A stretch of 64,000 nt of DNA from Lyophyllum atratum (GCA_014905825.1 JACGCN010000012.1:62001-126000); one strand, 5' to 3'; positions 13,501 to 26,397 are shown, numbered from the stretch's first letter. A program made the numbers and translations. The notes: generated by a model from the letters alone, not told the origin.

Positions 13501-14301
13501 CAGTGCTCTCACAATATCCGTACCCGTGATATGATACAAGCCATTCCACAGAACGCAGGAGACGTACTCCTGGGAGGGGAGGAGAAAGCGGTTCAGCGAC
13601 TGGTGTGGAGGGTTGAGTGCACCAGGGCCGCCGAGTGGCATCGCTTCCATTCCGTTTACCGGAGCTGCTGATGGGTAGGAATTCGGAAGGGGAAGACCAT
13701 TTGGGCCTGTTGTCGAGTTCGAGTGGGTATCGTGGGCGCCTTCTGCGTCCCATCGCGAAGGTGCGGTTGCGAGGAAGAACTTGAGCCTATCAAGATGTGC
13801 GAGCCGTTCCTGCTCAAGCGGCTTGAGGGGCCGCGTAAGCCCGCCCGATAGGCCCGGTGTCGAGGTGGTATAGGTACTGTCCCGCCTGCTGATGTCCTGC
13901 GCTAGAGCAGGGTTCTGGATAAGCATATCCTCGTCCATTGGCATGGTCGAGAGCTGCGCAGGCTGGCTCGGATGGGAAGGGAGAGGGTGGCTCTGGGAAT
14001 GGAACTGCGCATGGTGATGGGCGTTCCCTGGGCGAGCAGTGCGCTCGTTCGGGTCGTGTTCATGAGAGGTGTTGGTGGATACGTATAGGGGACCGTATGT
14101 CGCACTTCTGGACTGTGGCGGCCGTGCTGACCGAGAATGGGTATTCGGGTAAGGGTTTGGCTGCGGGTATGGGTTGCTGTAGGGATCGAGCTCTTGGGCG
14201 TATGACTGGGGCGACGAGTGGGTGGAAGAGGGGTTCGAGCTGATGTAATTCGCGTACGATGCAGGCTGATGATACACTTGGTGCTGGTGGTGGTGGTCCA
14301 T
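10514..14301 (-). CDS. STE12: Ste12-type transcription factor (STE domain plus two C2H2 fingers)
   Basis: Nuclear transcription factor at the end of the pheromone/filamentation MAP-kinase cascade; 1151 aa. Exons 14301-13486, 13369-13265, 13103-13033 and 12977-10514 join in phase. The STE DNA-binding domain starts near residue 150 and spans all introns: [109 protein letters not shown]. Further on are two adjacent C2H2 fingers: [15 protein letters not shown] and [15 protein letters not shown]. Basidiomycete and many filamentous ascomycete Ste12 proteins have these fingers, unlike the budding-yeast protein. The N-terminus is His/Gln/Ser/Tyr-rich and the C-terminus is Ser/Gly-rich, as in activation regions. 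It is followed upstream by an unusually long gene-free stretch, which would suit complex regulation. Confidence 0.95.
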
Positions 14302-17300
14302 GGTATACCCAGGCAGGTTGACAAGTAGCGCACCGATCCGTTTATGAGTCTGGTGACGGGATCAGTTGGCGTCGTTAGCCAAGTATGGGCAATGTAGTAC
14401 ATACCGTCAATGATATCGTCGATGATAGCGCTAATTAGTATGAATGTTTGACACGAGGAACGGTGGGGCTGTCGAGCAGGCGCCAAGCGTCGTTGGAGCG
14501 TGGTAGAGGGGTGGCACAGCTAGGAAAGCTGAGCAGCGGGATATATCTGCGTTCTAGTTAAAATGAAGGCCCAGCATCAACTATAGAAGGATCAGTAAGA
14601 ACGCGGAGGGCTGTACAGGTTTGATCACAGCAAATCTTATCCCAACATGCACAAAGCAAACAAGCCACAAATCCAAACCAGCTCCGCATCACTCGCTTCC
14701 ATTTGGCAGTCGGCTTGAACCTCTCCCCATCCATTCCCCTCAGGAACGCGACGAAATGCAGCTCCCCATACCGCCCATACTCTGCGCCTTGACTACAAAT
14801 CGTCGAAATTCTTCCGCCCGCCAAGTTTTCGGCGTTCTCGCTTTGCCGTTCACCAATGCGCAAGCACGCGATTTCCCGTCACAATCGGCTTTGTAATCCT
14901 TGCTTTATTCCCCCAACTCCATAAGCCATCAAGCCACCGATGGCATTATTTTTTTAGCATCTCGATTGATACTGTAGTTGTTCTGAGAGTAGGGTCGAGC
15001 TAAGAGCAGCGAAGCCCGCGAGAACTCAGAACGACGATCATTGTCATGGCCCGCTTGCTCTTGCCCGATCAGGGTGAGCATCGCTTCAGCTCTGTGGCGG
15101 TACCGCCACGCGGTTCACGAGGATAGCTCCATTGTATCATTCTGTACACTCCAGCGACCAGAGGCCAGTCGTAGGAACTAGACACCGGTCCTGAACTGCC
15201 GAGATCCAGTCACCCGGGGTACTAAAACTCTATCCTTGAGGAAACGCCATGCTCTTTCTCGTATACATGTGCAAATGACTCTGACCACCAGTCCCCTCAC
15301 TTGTCAGGAAATTTGGTAACGAACCCACAACAATATGCGGACAACGGAAGCACCAACGCAAATTCACATCTGAGCCAACCAGTTGACTCATTTGAATCGC
15401 GAGTTATCGCACGACCCGCGTCAGGAAAATATTGTGGCAACTCCCTGACCATCACCTCCCACCCGATATTAGGTTGACGTCCATATCCAACTTCTTCGTA
15501 TCCGACACAACACCCGAGCCTACACGCCCATTCATTCAAGTCACCGTTCGCTAGGGGATAGCACATTATCTCCGAAGGGGTTGGAAACCACCAATCCTCC
15601 ACTCAGTCAGGAATCCTAGATCCTTCTCTGCCCCCATACACACAAGAGCACGACATGGGGGTGGGTTGGAAAATCTTACGCAGCCTAGTTCCTGAATCAT
15701 GATAATGTTCGCGGAAGCATGGTGCCATCGTCATTCCATGACCCGTCGACAACGTGGCGGACAGGGGGTTGTCAAGACTTGTCAAGCCGGAGATGGGGAA
15801 GGAGTTGGACTCGACAGCTCTGAGTCGGGGCAGCGGAGAGGACCCTCCGATCATGAATCCGTCACCCCGTACGGAGGACAGCGGAGTCATCTTTGACGTC
15901 CGGACAGCTCTTCGCAGGACTTAACGTGTCTCCGGAATCTCTGTCAATTATATGTCGAGTCTAGATGGGGTGTTGTCACTTCTTGACTGTCGTTTACTTT
16001 ATGTTTCCCGGGATTATCAGGACGTCCGAGAACACTGGTTTTGAAGTCCTGGCTGTCCTGGCGTTTGGAATCTAGATAATCATCATAGTCTTCGTCGACG
16101 ATTTCGCATAAACTCCCAAGCCCAGAGTGCCTGGCAGTTCGCCGAACGGGCTACTCGCTACTACCTGCTCTTACTCGCAGGATCGACGAATAGCTGCCTA
16201 GGCGACGATGCTTACGCCAATATTCCAAAATCCTTGCAGATCCTGCCATGACCACGGACCTCATTTCTCATCATTGACAAAGACATGATGATCTTCCGCA
16301 CCTATCATCATTACCATGATCATCATACGGCATCCGGACCTCCGAGCATCATGTTGATCAAATTCCCTGCCCCATGGTAGACGATCCGTCCTCGCATAGC
16401 ACTGCCCCCCCACCTCCGACTAGGATAGGAAGCCTTCCAATTCATTCCACTTGTATACGGTTTCTACGCTATCACCTGCTCTACCCACCCAAGCTTACCG
16501 CATCATCTTCCTACGTCCAATAAAGCCTGTATCGAGGTTCGCCATCGCACTCACCGCTATGTATAAGCCACTTCCGCATCGGCAGTCTCAATACGAAAAG
16601 CCTCCGCAATGATCGACCAAAGGACAACCCAGGGCCGCCGCCATGTGGCAGCATGTGGCCTCATTTTCGATGAGACATGATCGAGCACAGGACCCTGATC
16701 TCGATCAAAGCCCACTTCACCCTGTTGTCCGTTTGCGGACGTTTGAGCCTCGGGCGCCAGGGGAGTCAGGGGTAGGAGCGTTACCTTGGAGGCTAAATCT
16801 TTCCACTCAACCATGTCCAATGCACGAGCAAACACGGTTATCTATGTCATGATGGTGGCACTAGCTCATCTAAAGTCAGACATACCCTGTACACGTTGTT
16901 GTGGCGTGGCGAGATGCAAGTGAGCTGGGAACGCAGGTGGTGGATTGACGGGTAGCCACCTGTAGCCACAATATGTTGCAGAGCTCCATTGGGATCGTCA
17001 CTGGAAGAAGAAGACTGTCAGGAAATATCCAAATGGCAGGCGTGTATAGGTGGACAGCGAGCCATGGAGGTAGGTGGATTTTGGGTGGTCGGGAAAAAGC
17101 ATGTGGACTGTGTTCAGCGTGAACGCCAGTGGAAAGGTTTTCCACGAATACCGACATATGGGGTGGACTTGAGCCAGAATACTGTTATTAGCTCTCAGCA
17201 ATGACAGGCGGCTGGGAAGATTGGAAGGTGAACGCCAGCTGGTGGCGTGGCAGAAATGTCAATTGTGGTCTGGAGACTGTGTCACGGGTGCAGGAAGACT

Positions 17301-18594
17301 TGAGAAAGGAGTCGAAGCCTGGAATATTGATAGATACTTAGTCTAGAGGCATTGAATAGGGTAAGTTTACACACTTCATTGCCGGAGGAATTGGATAGCA
17401 TGAATCAGGACTACGAGTTATTTGCATGGACTGGCACCAAGTCAATTAGCCAACTCAGATACAACCGTAAGCGCTTCATGGCTTCGTTTTAGCGACTTCG
17501 CCGGCGAAAAAGTTTTTCCAGCCATAGTTAGAGCGTCGCCAACGAGGAAAATGAGGGAAAATGACAGGGAATGACAGGAGGCGTGGCCGCCGGCGAAAAG
17601 GTTCACTCACTACTTACTCGGTTTGTCCACGTCCACGAGCGAAGGAGGGTTCAGCTCATGAGAGACGGAACCGCAAGAATAAGCGACGACAAAAGAGGCT
17701 GTACACTGCGTAGAGTAGAAATTCATTTCGAATTTCGGAGGAGGTGATGTTCCGATTTCAACGTCTGCAGGGTAATAAACAAGCATGACGCAAATGGGCG
17801 TAGCGAGCGAGCGAGCGCTGGGCGCTGAAAGTTCGCTTGTCGCCTCTTCCTTAACCCTGTACGCTCCAACGGTGCATAAACGCGACCGACGTGACGCACG
17901 CTAGTGTATATGAGCATATGAGCTCGCCGGGCATGAGGGGGAGGGGACGTCCAAGAAAAGCATAATTGCGCGAAAAATTAAATCCACGCGCGAAATTCGA
18001 AGGGTAAAACGCATGGCGCGCGAGGCATTGGAGGTTGGTAAGACTTTAGTAAGTGGTGCATCTGTGCATGATGACGCGGTGTGCTCAGGAGTAGCGAACA
18101 CGGAACTCGAATGATCGTCGGCCTAGGATTCAATGCGATATGTCCGACTGAAGGTCGGAAACGTGCTGTAAGCAGACTGTAAGCAGTCAATGCAATGAGC
18201 GAGCGTCGGCTGATGGCGATTCGCGAACTGGTTCCCGTATGGCATTGCGGTGAACGAAGGCCGCGTCACGGTTCACCTCACGGCTTGTCGTGTCTATGCG
18301 CACATGGCGATGGAGTGATGACGGAGCCTATGCAGCGGATCATCGCTTAGGGTACCACTCGGATAGATAGGCTTGCCCGTGATGCGTTGGCGGTCCGAGG
18401 AGAACGTACATAAATGGTAAGTTAGCTTGAGATTGGCATGCAAAACCTCTAGAAGGCAGCTGTGATGCGATATTGCAAGTAATTTGAACCCTGCTCAGCA
18501 CTTTGGAGGATATGCAGGAGTCACGTTGGAGATTCGAGCCATGGGAAATGATACCGGTCCATCTTTTTGGGCTATCGATAACCTACATCGCACC
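14302..18594. other. Gene-poor 4.3-kb stretch upstream of STE12
   Basis: No exon chain or domain could be found on either strand; open frames are all below about 105 codons and look random. The part next to 14301 must contain the STE12 5' untranslated region and promoter, and the part next to 18595 the peroxiredoxin promoter. I saw no terminal repeats, tRNA-like clover leaf or transposon motif. A long upstream region is common for developmental regulators in mushroom-forming fungi, but a rapidly evolving or non-coding gene cannot be excluded. Confidence 0.4.
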
Positions 18595-19222
18595 ATGATG
18601 AACAGTCAGTTCTATACCCATCTCAAAACAACACCGACGGGACTAACACAGCATTGTAGGCTCGCTGGACCTACCACCGAACTTGCCCGTACCCGTCGAT
18701 GATGGTGCATGCGTCCATCTCACGGGCGCTGCAATTCCATCCATCACGCTCATTTCGACATCAGGAGGGCCCGTTGACGTCTCCTCCCTCAAGGGCTTGA
18801 CAATCGTTTTCTGCTACCCACGGACAGGTGCCCCTGGAGAGACCATTCCCGAAGCATGGAATTTGATTCCAGGAGCCCGTGGGTGCACACCCCAAGCATG
18901 TTCTTTCCGTGACAGCTCTACTGAGCTTCTCGGATTGGGGGTGCAGCATATTTTTGGACTCTCGACCCAGGACACTCCATATCAGATGGAGGTCAAAGAA
19001 CGTTTGCACCTCCCTTACGATTTGCTCTCGGACGAGGGGTTAGAGTGGGCGCGTGCGCTGACGCTGCCTACTTTCGACTGGGAAGGGAAGACGCTTGTGA
19101 AGAGAATGGTGATAGCTGTTGAAGATGGGAAGATTGTCAAGACGTGGTATCCCGTCTTTCCGTCCGACAGGAGTGCACAATTGGTAATAGACTGGCTGAA
19201 AGCAGGGAAGGTTTCCGGTTAG
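18595..19222 (+). CDS. BCP/PrxQ-type peroxiredoxin
   Basis: Thiol peroxidase of the AhpC/TSA family, 190 aa, reducing hydroperoxides with electrons from thioredoxin. The first exon is only 10 nt (18595-18604: Met-Met-Asn and one base); the second is 18660-19222. The ATG was chosen because it is the only nearby start that joins in phase to the conserved exon through a GTCAGT donor and TAG acceptor. The thioredoxin-fold core reads VDVSSLKGLTIVFCYPRTG, then GARGCTPQACSFRD. Cys79 (in GCTPQ) fits the peroxid­atic position and Cys84, five residues later, the resolving position of PrxQ/BCP enzymes. HIFGLSTQDTPYQMEVKERL and LPYDLLSDE are the usual later motifs. There is no clear targeting signal, so cytosolic or nuclear location is likely. 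Confidence 0.9.
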
Positions 19223-19793
19223 ACCACGCCGAGGTTGCATCTTGGTCTTCCGACGTTTTCTGAGAGATAGGCTAGAAATTCGATTCAATGACTGGATTCC
19301 TCAAGGATATACTCGTATGTGCTCTCACTTGTGCAGATATGTACCTATGAATACTGAGTAAACAGCCTCGGCCCGTCTTGAGCGGAGGTCAGGTGAACGA
19401 TGGCTGCCACGCCGTGCAGTACTCTAGTGATAATGATCTCTGGTCTCGGCCTCAGTGAAAGTCAACGAGATCGTAAGCGCTTGCGAGTTCTACATGCGAA
19501 GAAAGGCTACAAGTCAAGGGCTTAAGAGGGAGCATATTTGTTGAGTTTTGAGCCTCGAGGGAGGAGGAAGAGAGCTGAAGTGACGTTCAACGGTCACCTG
19601 TCACCGTCACAAATTGATGGACGTTTGAACGTTGGTGCCTGGCGCCGCTGAAGCACAGATGTGGCCGTCGCCCTCAAGGCTGTTCTTGAGTGGCACCTGA
19701 CGAGTAGGTTAGCGCCCAGCTGCTGTCTCTTCCATTGACCAAGCTCACCCACATTCTGCGCTCCTCAGTGAGGGACCAAAGGCAAGACCTCTC
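19223..19793. other. Intergenic, no gene seen
   Basis: About 570 bp between two plus-strand genes. Nothing coding was found; it should contain the peroxiredoxin 3' end and the promoter of the membrane protein that follows. Confidence 0.5.
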
Positions 19794-20409
19794 ATGGCAT
19801 CAACCACCGGTCATTATGACCAAAATCTCCTCGCTGCTGCTCCTGCAGCGACCAAAGCACAACTTCAGGTAAGTTTAGTTTGCACTTTCCCACCAAAACC
19901 AAGCTTTAACGTCGATACAGGAAGGATATACCACAGACCTCTTAGATCCTAACCATGGAAAAGCCACCCCTCCACCTTCATCATCACAGGCTGATCCCGA
20001 ACGTGGGCACGTTAAGGAATACGCAGGCTACACCCCCTCCAGAGCTCTCCCTTTTTGGCGCACAAGAAAAGGGATTATTATCATTTTCATCGCGGCTGTC
20101 GTGATCCTCGCAGCTGTCATCGGCGGTGCTGTGGGAGGTACTGCCCGCAAGAAGAGCCCGTCGCCCGCATCTTCTGGGGAAAGCGGCGGGAACTCAGCCG
20201 AAGTTGGTGGGACAGAGACCCGGACAGTGTCGCAGGCAACCGTGACCGCAACTGGTGCGAACACTGGAACCAATCCGAGTCCAACAACCACATCTCCACC
20301 TCCTGCCTCTACATCATCAGATTCGGGCTTAGGCCAAGATAACCCAACTTCCACTGGTATTCAGAGCATCGCACAGCTTCAAGCTTTCAGTGGACTTGAA
20401 AGTGGATGA
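19794..20409 (+). CDS. Small single-pass membrane protein, unknown function
   Basis: A 187-residue protein in two exons, 19794-19868 and 19921-20409, joined in phase 0 by a GTAAGT donor and CAG acceptor. No known domain is recognised. It has no N-terminal signal peptide. The first 75 residues are polar and Pro-rich and end in a basic stop (FWRTRKG), followed by one strong membrane segment (about residues 85-107, IIIIFIAAVVILAAVIGGAV). The remaining 80 residues are a Ser/Thr/Pro/Gly-rich tail that would suit O-glycosylation on the far side of the membrane. A type II or signal-anchor orientation is therefore likely. Function cannot be stated. Confidence 0.72.
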
Positions 20410-21702
20410 ACACTTATTTGGTCAGAGGTTGTGGGGGGTCGGTTAATCAACGCGCAGGACTTCATTCTCCAGTCTGTCGTTTGATACTTATCATGTAAAT
20501 TTGCAATTCTTCGAGCTGGCTGGAATAATTTGCAGGTTGATCCCGGATTCAAGATGATGGTGCGACCTCACGAGCTTCTCGTCGCGCATGGGCCTGCTGA
20601 CATTAGTGCACCCATGATGATACGGCCTGTGCGGCGGATCACCTCCTGTGTACCGTTTGCCAAGTTGCCGGGGACGAGGGACTTGCATTTCTCCGAGAGA
20701 AACCCTGTCTGTGATATATCCTAGTAGAATACTTTTCACAGACCTCCGGATGCGCGACGACCGTGCTTTGTGGCCCTAGTATCATTAGACTACAGCAGGT
20801 CTTTCTTATGATCAGAATTTCCTGGTCGTCGCTCTTGTGGCGGCGAGCAGAGCCTAGTATCGAGTTAGCTGTGTCCACGCCCATCTTTCCGCTTGAGCAA
20901 AGCAGCCGCAACCAAGATTATTTGCGGGTCGCTACTGTGTCGGACCAGAACCTCCTTGCTGTTACGCTTACGGCGGCAAGCGGTGTAAGGCTTCAGGTAA
21001 TTGCCATCAACACCAATTTTTCTGCAACAATTGAGCTATAACGTGGTTAGAACAACAGCATACCATATATAACCCGATATCTCCTCAAAAGCCACCATCA
21101 AGCACTCACCCGGCATATATCCCAAGGTATGGCACGCCTGCCCCTTCCGCGTTAGTATCGAGAATTAGTAGGAAATCGGAGATTGCGCCACGATCAACAT
21201 CGTTCGACTCTTGCATTCGATCAAGCGACGACAACCCAGTCGGACCCAGCCACCACACCTCTTGCTATCGTGTTTTGGTTTTCCACGGCAGCGCCTGAGA
21301 TAGCCCCAGCGATGGGGCTCTAATTGAACTTTGAGCATCAATAGTTCTCTTTTTCTTCCCTGACCTCTAATCCGGATGAGGACATTCGAGGGAGTTTTCA
21401 CTGTAGAAGACAACATACTTTGATCTGTCGTATACATCGTGCTTATAGTGTATCGTTGGATGGCGTACTCATGTCCGCGAAGGCAACCATCAGATCCGAC
21501 CGAACACTGAATAAAGCCGTATTGCCTACGCGGCTCCGACGAAGGAATATTTGCAACATCATGATCATTGAAGACCGACATCCCGATCTCGCAGCATCCC
21601 CATCCAATATATGTCTATCACTAGCCAAATAATTTAGAAACTAGAAGTACAGAACCTTGAATATAAACTGTCCCATGATACAAAGAGTGGAGTGTTCGAA
21701 TG
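20410..21702. other. Intergenic between convergent genes, no gene seen
   Basis: About 1.3 kb between the stop of the plus-strand membrane protein and the stop of the minus-strand cupredoxin gene. Frames of up to about 138 codons exist but have no start context, splice partners or motif I can support. Remnant sequence is possible. Confidence 0.4.
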
Positions 21703-23285
21703 TCACAATACGCTAGCTCGATACCGCGGAGGCGCAGGCGACTCTGTACGATTCATGGAATTCATGGAGCTGGAGGTCCGAACGGCTCTGCCGGTTTGTT
21801 GCGCACCCGTCGTCTGCGGGTTCTGCATCAAAACCGCCGCAACCTCTCTCGCGAGCACATGAATATTTGGACTCGCGCCTTCCCGTTCAGGAGCGGGCGA
21901 CTTCTGATCAACCAATGGTGATGACGGCGGAGGCGGTGGGAGTGGCTTAGGGGCGGCGACCACAGATGCAGGAGGCGGTGGTGGCGGAGCCGTAACAATC
22001 GGTGGCAGTCGACGTGACGGTGGTGAGTTCGTCGTGTTCTTATTGCTGGGGGAAGCTGCGCTAGATATGTTCGCGGGCTGTGCGGCGGGAGGGAGCCGCT
22101 GAGGTGCTAGTGCAGACGGCATAGACGATGGGGAGGAATATTTGGACGGCGAAGAGTAGGTGCTTGCCGGAAGCTGCGTCGCCCGTGACTGATCAGTGGG
22201 CGGGCTGACGAGCTTTGAAGGGAGGAAAGATTCGTTCACGCCGCCCAGTGTGGGGGTCTGCGCCTTGTAGCGGAAAAAGTCTTTGGATCCGCGTCGTTCT
22301 CGGTTTTTACGGCGGCGACAGAGGATGTAACCAAGGAGCGCGAGAAGTGACAGGCCAACCACCCCACCTACGACTGAACCACCGATGACAGCGCCATTCT
22401 TGTTTTTCGACGGAGGTGCTGATGTTGGCGTTGTAGTTGTGGCCGACGAAGTATTAGAAGTAGCTGAGGTGATCATTGCGGGTGCCGATACTGGAGTTGG
22501 CACTACCGCCGAGTTCGTGGCAAATGCCCCTTGACCCGTTAACGCTAGCGAACCTTGAGGCTTTAGAGATCGTGTATCAGCTCGACAAAAAGTCACCGAA
22601 TTCTAAGAACGACGAACAGGAGAGACTGGTGTAAGTTTCGCATTATCAGAAAACTGCTGAAATGCAGCTTGTGAAGGGGGATTAATTGCCCTATATCACA
22701 CTTAGTTTATTGATTGAGCGGTACATATTCAAAACGACTCACCCCACCATTCCTTGTGCACAATGAGGAAGCGGTACGGTAAGCTGACAGTAGAACCAGA
22801 TGCCTTGATATCGGTTAATTGACTTGCCATAATGGATCGGGAAGCGACTCACCACCGGTATCATTAGTGATTCTGAGACTCCAGATGGGAGGTGGGGAGG
22901 AGTCATTTGGCCGTTTCACTGGCCCGCTATTGAAGCCACCTGGAAGAGGAAAACATGGATTGTCGAAAGAGGCTTGTACCACACTGTGCGCACTAAGAAG
23001 GAAGATCGCCTCAGCATCTTTGGCGAGATACGTTCGATGGCTACAATGCTCACGGGCCAAAGAAGATAAAGTTTACAGTATCGTTGATGCCTGCAGAAAG
23101 GGTTGGAGGATCGTAGAAACTCCCTGCGACCCCGACCGTGACCTACATTAGTAGGATTGGTGAGTGGGTGCAGGGTGGATAATAATAAGCAAGGTTTTAC
23201 TTACGTTGTGCGTCGTTTGTGCCAGGGCCGCTCTAAAGGAGATAGCAAGAAAAGCACCGAAGAGGCGTACCCTCGAGCGAAACAT
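21703..23285 (-). CDS. Secreted/membrane cupredoxin-like protein, type I
   Basis: A 433-residue protein in six exons: 23285-23205, 23142-23054, 22992-22853, 22803-22743, 22690-22618 and 22560-21703, all in phase. Exon 1 is a signal peptide (MFRSRVRLFGAFLAISFRAA, cleavage near ALAQ). Exons 2-5 form one cupredoxin fold with the fungal extracellular pattern: VGVAGSFYDPPTLSAGINDT, HSVVQASFDNPCFPLPGGF, IWFYCQ and PHCAQGMVGAINPPSQAAF. A His-Cys-His-Met ligand set for type 1 copper is present (H in AHSV, C in FYC, H in PHC, M in QGM). Exon 6 gives a Ser/Thr stalk, a membrane segment (AVIGGSVVGGVVGLSLLALL), a basic stop (CRRRKNRERRG) and a Pro-rich cytoplasmic tail. Cell-surface location is inferred. 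Such genes are numerous in mushroom-forming fungi; their substrates are mostly unknown. Confidence 0.88.
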
Positions 23286-25047
23286 ACTCTCTGACAGCAC
23301 AGTACGCGAAGGAACGAAAAAGAAAGAACGAACGGTCAGGAACAAGGACAAGATGGACGTCGGGAGCAAATGGGTGCTTCTTCAGACGCGAGACATCGAA
23401 TTGTGTGCAGCGTGCAAGCAGGTCATAACAATCTGATATGTGTTACATATAGAATACAGCTGTTGGGGCTTTGTGAGGCTTTTGCCGTCGCAGGCCATCA
23501 GACGGACGTCGAAGCGTGAGACGGATATAGCTGTAAACGTTAGCGCAAAGTGGCCAATGACATGTTAAGGAAGTAGTCTTGGATCAAACCAATACTTTGG
23601 ATGATATCGCTTTACGACCTCGTTCCAGTGCCCTGTTTTGATATCAACGATCAAAAAGATGATACGTGGGGCTTCTCACCACAAAAAAGGCCGTTCTGAC
23701 GATACGAGGAGCAACTTTCCTCGTTCACCGGCGCCGTATCAGAGACATCAAGATCCACTGCAAGCACCGCCAATCAGCACCTTTGTTGTGCGATCCATGT
23801 CTAGGGATTCACTCTCCAAACGTCCTCGGTCGACATCGTGAAGGGCTGCCACAAGAAGGCAACATCTCGACAGTGACAGAGGTCTGACAATGAATCTCTG
23901 ATGCACCCGACCCCGTATCCGCCTAAACTGAATCGAGAGGGATCAGCTTCTCAACTATGGGAAAGTCTGAATAGCGCTGCCGGGTGAACCGAAAAGAGTT
24001 ATTGGTGGTATACTCGAGCCTGCGCACCGCGACTTGACTCCTCAGAAGTCAGTAACTTTGAGATGAGGACCATACTTCTTGGAGCCTGTCATGGGGAGTC
24101 AAGCGTCGTCGATCTGTAAGCATTACGTGTGATACTTGTCACAAGTCGACTCTGAGGCCCTGTACAAGGCTTTCATCAGTGAGGAGCTTCACAAGAGACT
24201 ATCCAAATGAACCGCATGTCATTTGTCAATGTCACCCAGGTTCAACGTGATACATTGCACGGGCACTCTCTACCCAACATGGAGTGTTGCTGTTTATATT
24301 CGAGTCCAGCGATGACACTAAAGTTGTATTTCAATGGATCGATCACCAGCATTTTCTTGATGAGCTTTACTCCGCCGGTCGAGGTCACCGACAGTGAGTG
24401 AGTTCGAACATCTGTACGCATGGCCAATGTATCAGAAGGAGTCGGTCTTGCATGTGGTAGACTTCTCACCTTCGATCTGTTTACGCGGAAGGCAGCCGGC
24501 AGCCAGCGAACTGAGATAGTTGGAACCGAAGAATCACACAGCCGCGAAGAAGGGAAGAATAGGTGGTACACCGAGGGCACGGGGCCCCATAGTCCTTACA
24601 TATTTGGGTGTGCATTCGCACAGGGTGTCATGGTTGAGAATTCACCCCTCCGGAGGGGCGCAGACCGATCAAACTTGTGAAGATGGATCAACCAAAAATA
24701 GATAGTTCTCGTTGTGAATGCTCCCTGGAGGTTGAACAAGCTCATCATTGACGCTGGACACGGGGATTACGATCCCACACGGGAATTGAACATTGAGCGG
24801 TATCAAGATGCTGGTCGGATCATATCAGTGGCTAGATGAGAATCAGAGGCATAATTGAGCCTCACAACAATGCTACTTACCTGTGGTCTGCTTGGAGGTG
24901 GAAAGAGCAATCGAGTCAACATCGAAATTGATGTCAAATACACGTTCAAGCAGCATATGGATCGCAAGCAAGCGCCATACTTAAACTCAAAGGGTACCAT
25001 TTGGGCGTGACGCTGAAGGCAGTGGAGACCACGGCTAGGAACAACGC
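23286..25047. other. Unassigned stretch with weak protein-like fragments
   Basis: About 1.8 kb, including the cupredoxin promoter at its left edge. On the minus strand near 24350-24300 there is a short run, LIKKMLVIDPLK, that recalls the end of a protein-kinase domain, but no other kinase motif could be found beside it. No exon chain is supported on either strand. Confidence 0.3.
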
Positions 25048-25784
25048 CGAATGGCTCATGCCCATGACATTGAGATCGGCCAACATACCCAAAGTACATG
25101 GGCGATGAGATCGTTCACGATGATCAGAAATCATTGTCTCTTATTCCTCGAGTGACGATATCGGCAGGCTCAACAGAGTCTGATGGAGTGTTTTGTTAGT
25201 TAGATGTCGAAGGGAGCAAGACAGTCACATACCGCGAACGAAATATCGGCAGGCTCAACAGAGTCTGATGGAGTGTTTTGTTAGTTAGATGTCGAAGGGA
25301 GCAAGACAGTCACATACCGCGAACGAAATCGACGGACTTGGGGGTTGGGTGATTTCAGACAGGACAAAGAAAGGCGATACCCAAAATACCTCGCACGGAG
25401 TACAACGAAGCGCGCATAACGAAAATAGGAACCCAGGTGTCGTGTGGATAGCGGCCTAAGGTCGAATGGCTCGTGATATTGAGATCGGCCAACATACTCA
25501 AAGTACATGGGCGATGAGATCGTTCACGATGATCGGAAATCATTGTCTCTTATTTCTCGAATGACGATATCGACAGACTCAACAGAGTCTGATGGAGTGT
25601 TTTGTTAGTTAGATGTCGCGGGAGCAAGACAGTAACATACCGCGAACGAGATCGACGGACTTGGGAGTTGGGTGATTTCAGAGGGGACAAAGAAAGACGA
25701 TAACCAAAATACCTCGCACGGAGTACAACGAAGCGCGCAGAACGGAAATAGAAAACCCAGGTATCGTGTGCATAGCGGCCTAAG
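25048..25784. repeat. Compound tandem repeat: about 324-bp unit with internal 85-bp duplication
   Basis: An 85-bp unit starting at 25158 is repeated without change at 25243-25327. A longer unit is repeated around it: the block at 25330-25460 recurs at 25653-25783 (offset 323), and the block at 25071-25157 recurs at 25480-25566 (offset 409, which is one long period plus the 85-bp insertion). Copies differ by scattered substitutions. Minus-strand frames through the copies are similar to one another but are broken, so no intact product is claimed. Confidence 0.85.
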
Positions 25785-25902
25785 TGCTGCAGGATGAGAA
25801 GCATTGATAGCAGAAGGCGAAAACACACGTCTATGCACGAGTATACTCTATAAGATCCATCGCAGACACATGTTCGACGCGAGGCTCGATGCTCCCTCCC
25901 TA

Positions 25903-26397
25903 TCACTTCTTTTTCTTGGGCTTTTTCTTCTTCACACCTCCTGCTGCGGGACCGGATGGCGATGGTGTGATGCCAGACGTGGCGCCGGGTAGGGGGCTGG
26001 CTCGGGCTTGCTCCGTCGGCAAGGCAAGTGGAGGCGCCGGTGGCGGCGGGCTTTCTGGTCGCTTGTTCTGCATTTTTTGCATCAAGGACAGATTTAAGGC
26101 CTCAAATCGATTCAGGAAGATCGACGAATACGTCTTGAACTTGATACACTGATCCCAAGGGCAATAAGTACCAATACCAGATCAATTATTCGGATATGAA
26201 CGTACTGTGGTATTGTCCGTGATTTTCAAAACCAGTTTGCCCTCGGACGATTTCCATTTTACACAGTATCGAGCCTATCGAAGCATGTCAACAGACGGGC
26301 GATGAAAGCTAACGGATGGCCGCACCTCAGTGGGTGACTTCGCGTAGAGGGCCTCAGCTGCATCTTGATATTCTTGCCAGGAATGTATATACACCAT
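25903..26397 (-). CDS. SRP9: Signal recognition particle 9 kDa-type protein
   Basis: Subunit of the Alu-type domain of the signal recognition particle, binding SRP RNA with SRP14 and pausing translation of secretory proteins. Three exons, 26397-26326, 26274-26206 and 26148-25903, give 128 aa. The conserved core reads MVYIHSWQEYQDAAEALYAK, ARYCVKWKSSEGKLVLKITD, NTTCIKFKTYSSIFLNRFEA, matching the SRP9 fold. After about residue 80 the fungal copy has a Pro-rich extension and ends in a Lys-rich tail (KKKKPKKKK), likely for RNA contact. The start is fixed by the conserved MVYI. It is divergent from ODC1 with only 190 bp between the two start codons. Confidence 0.9.

Noticed and set aside
24242..24580. 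Possible protein-kinase remnant (LIKKMLVIDPLK)
   Set aside because: The short run resembles the end of a kinase domain, but no catalytic loop, DFG or glycine loop is found nearby in any frame. Too little to call even a pseudogene.
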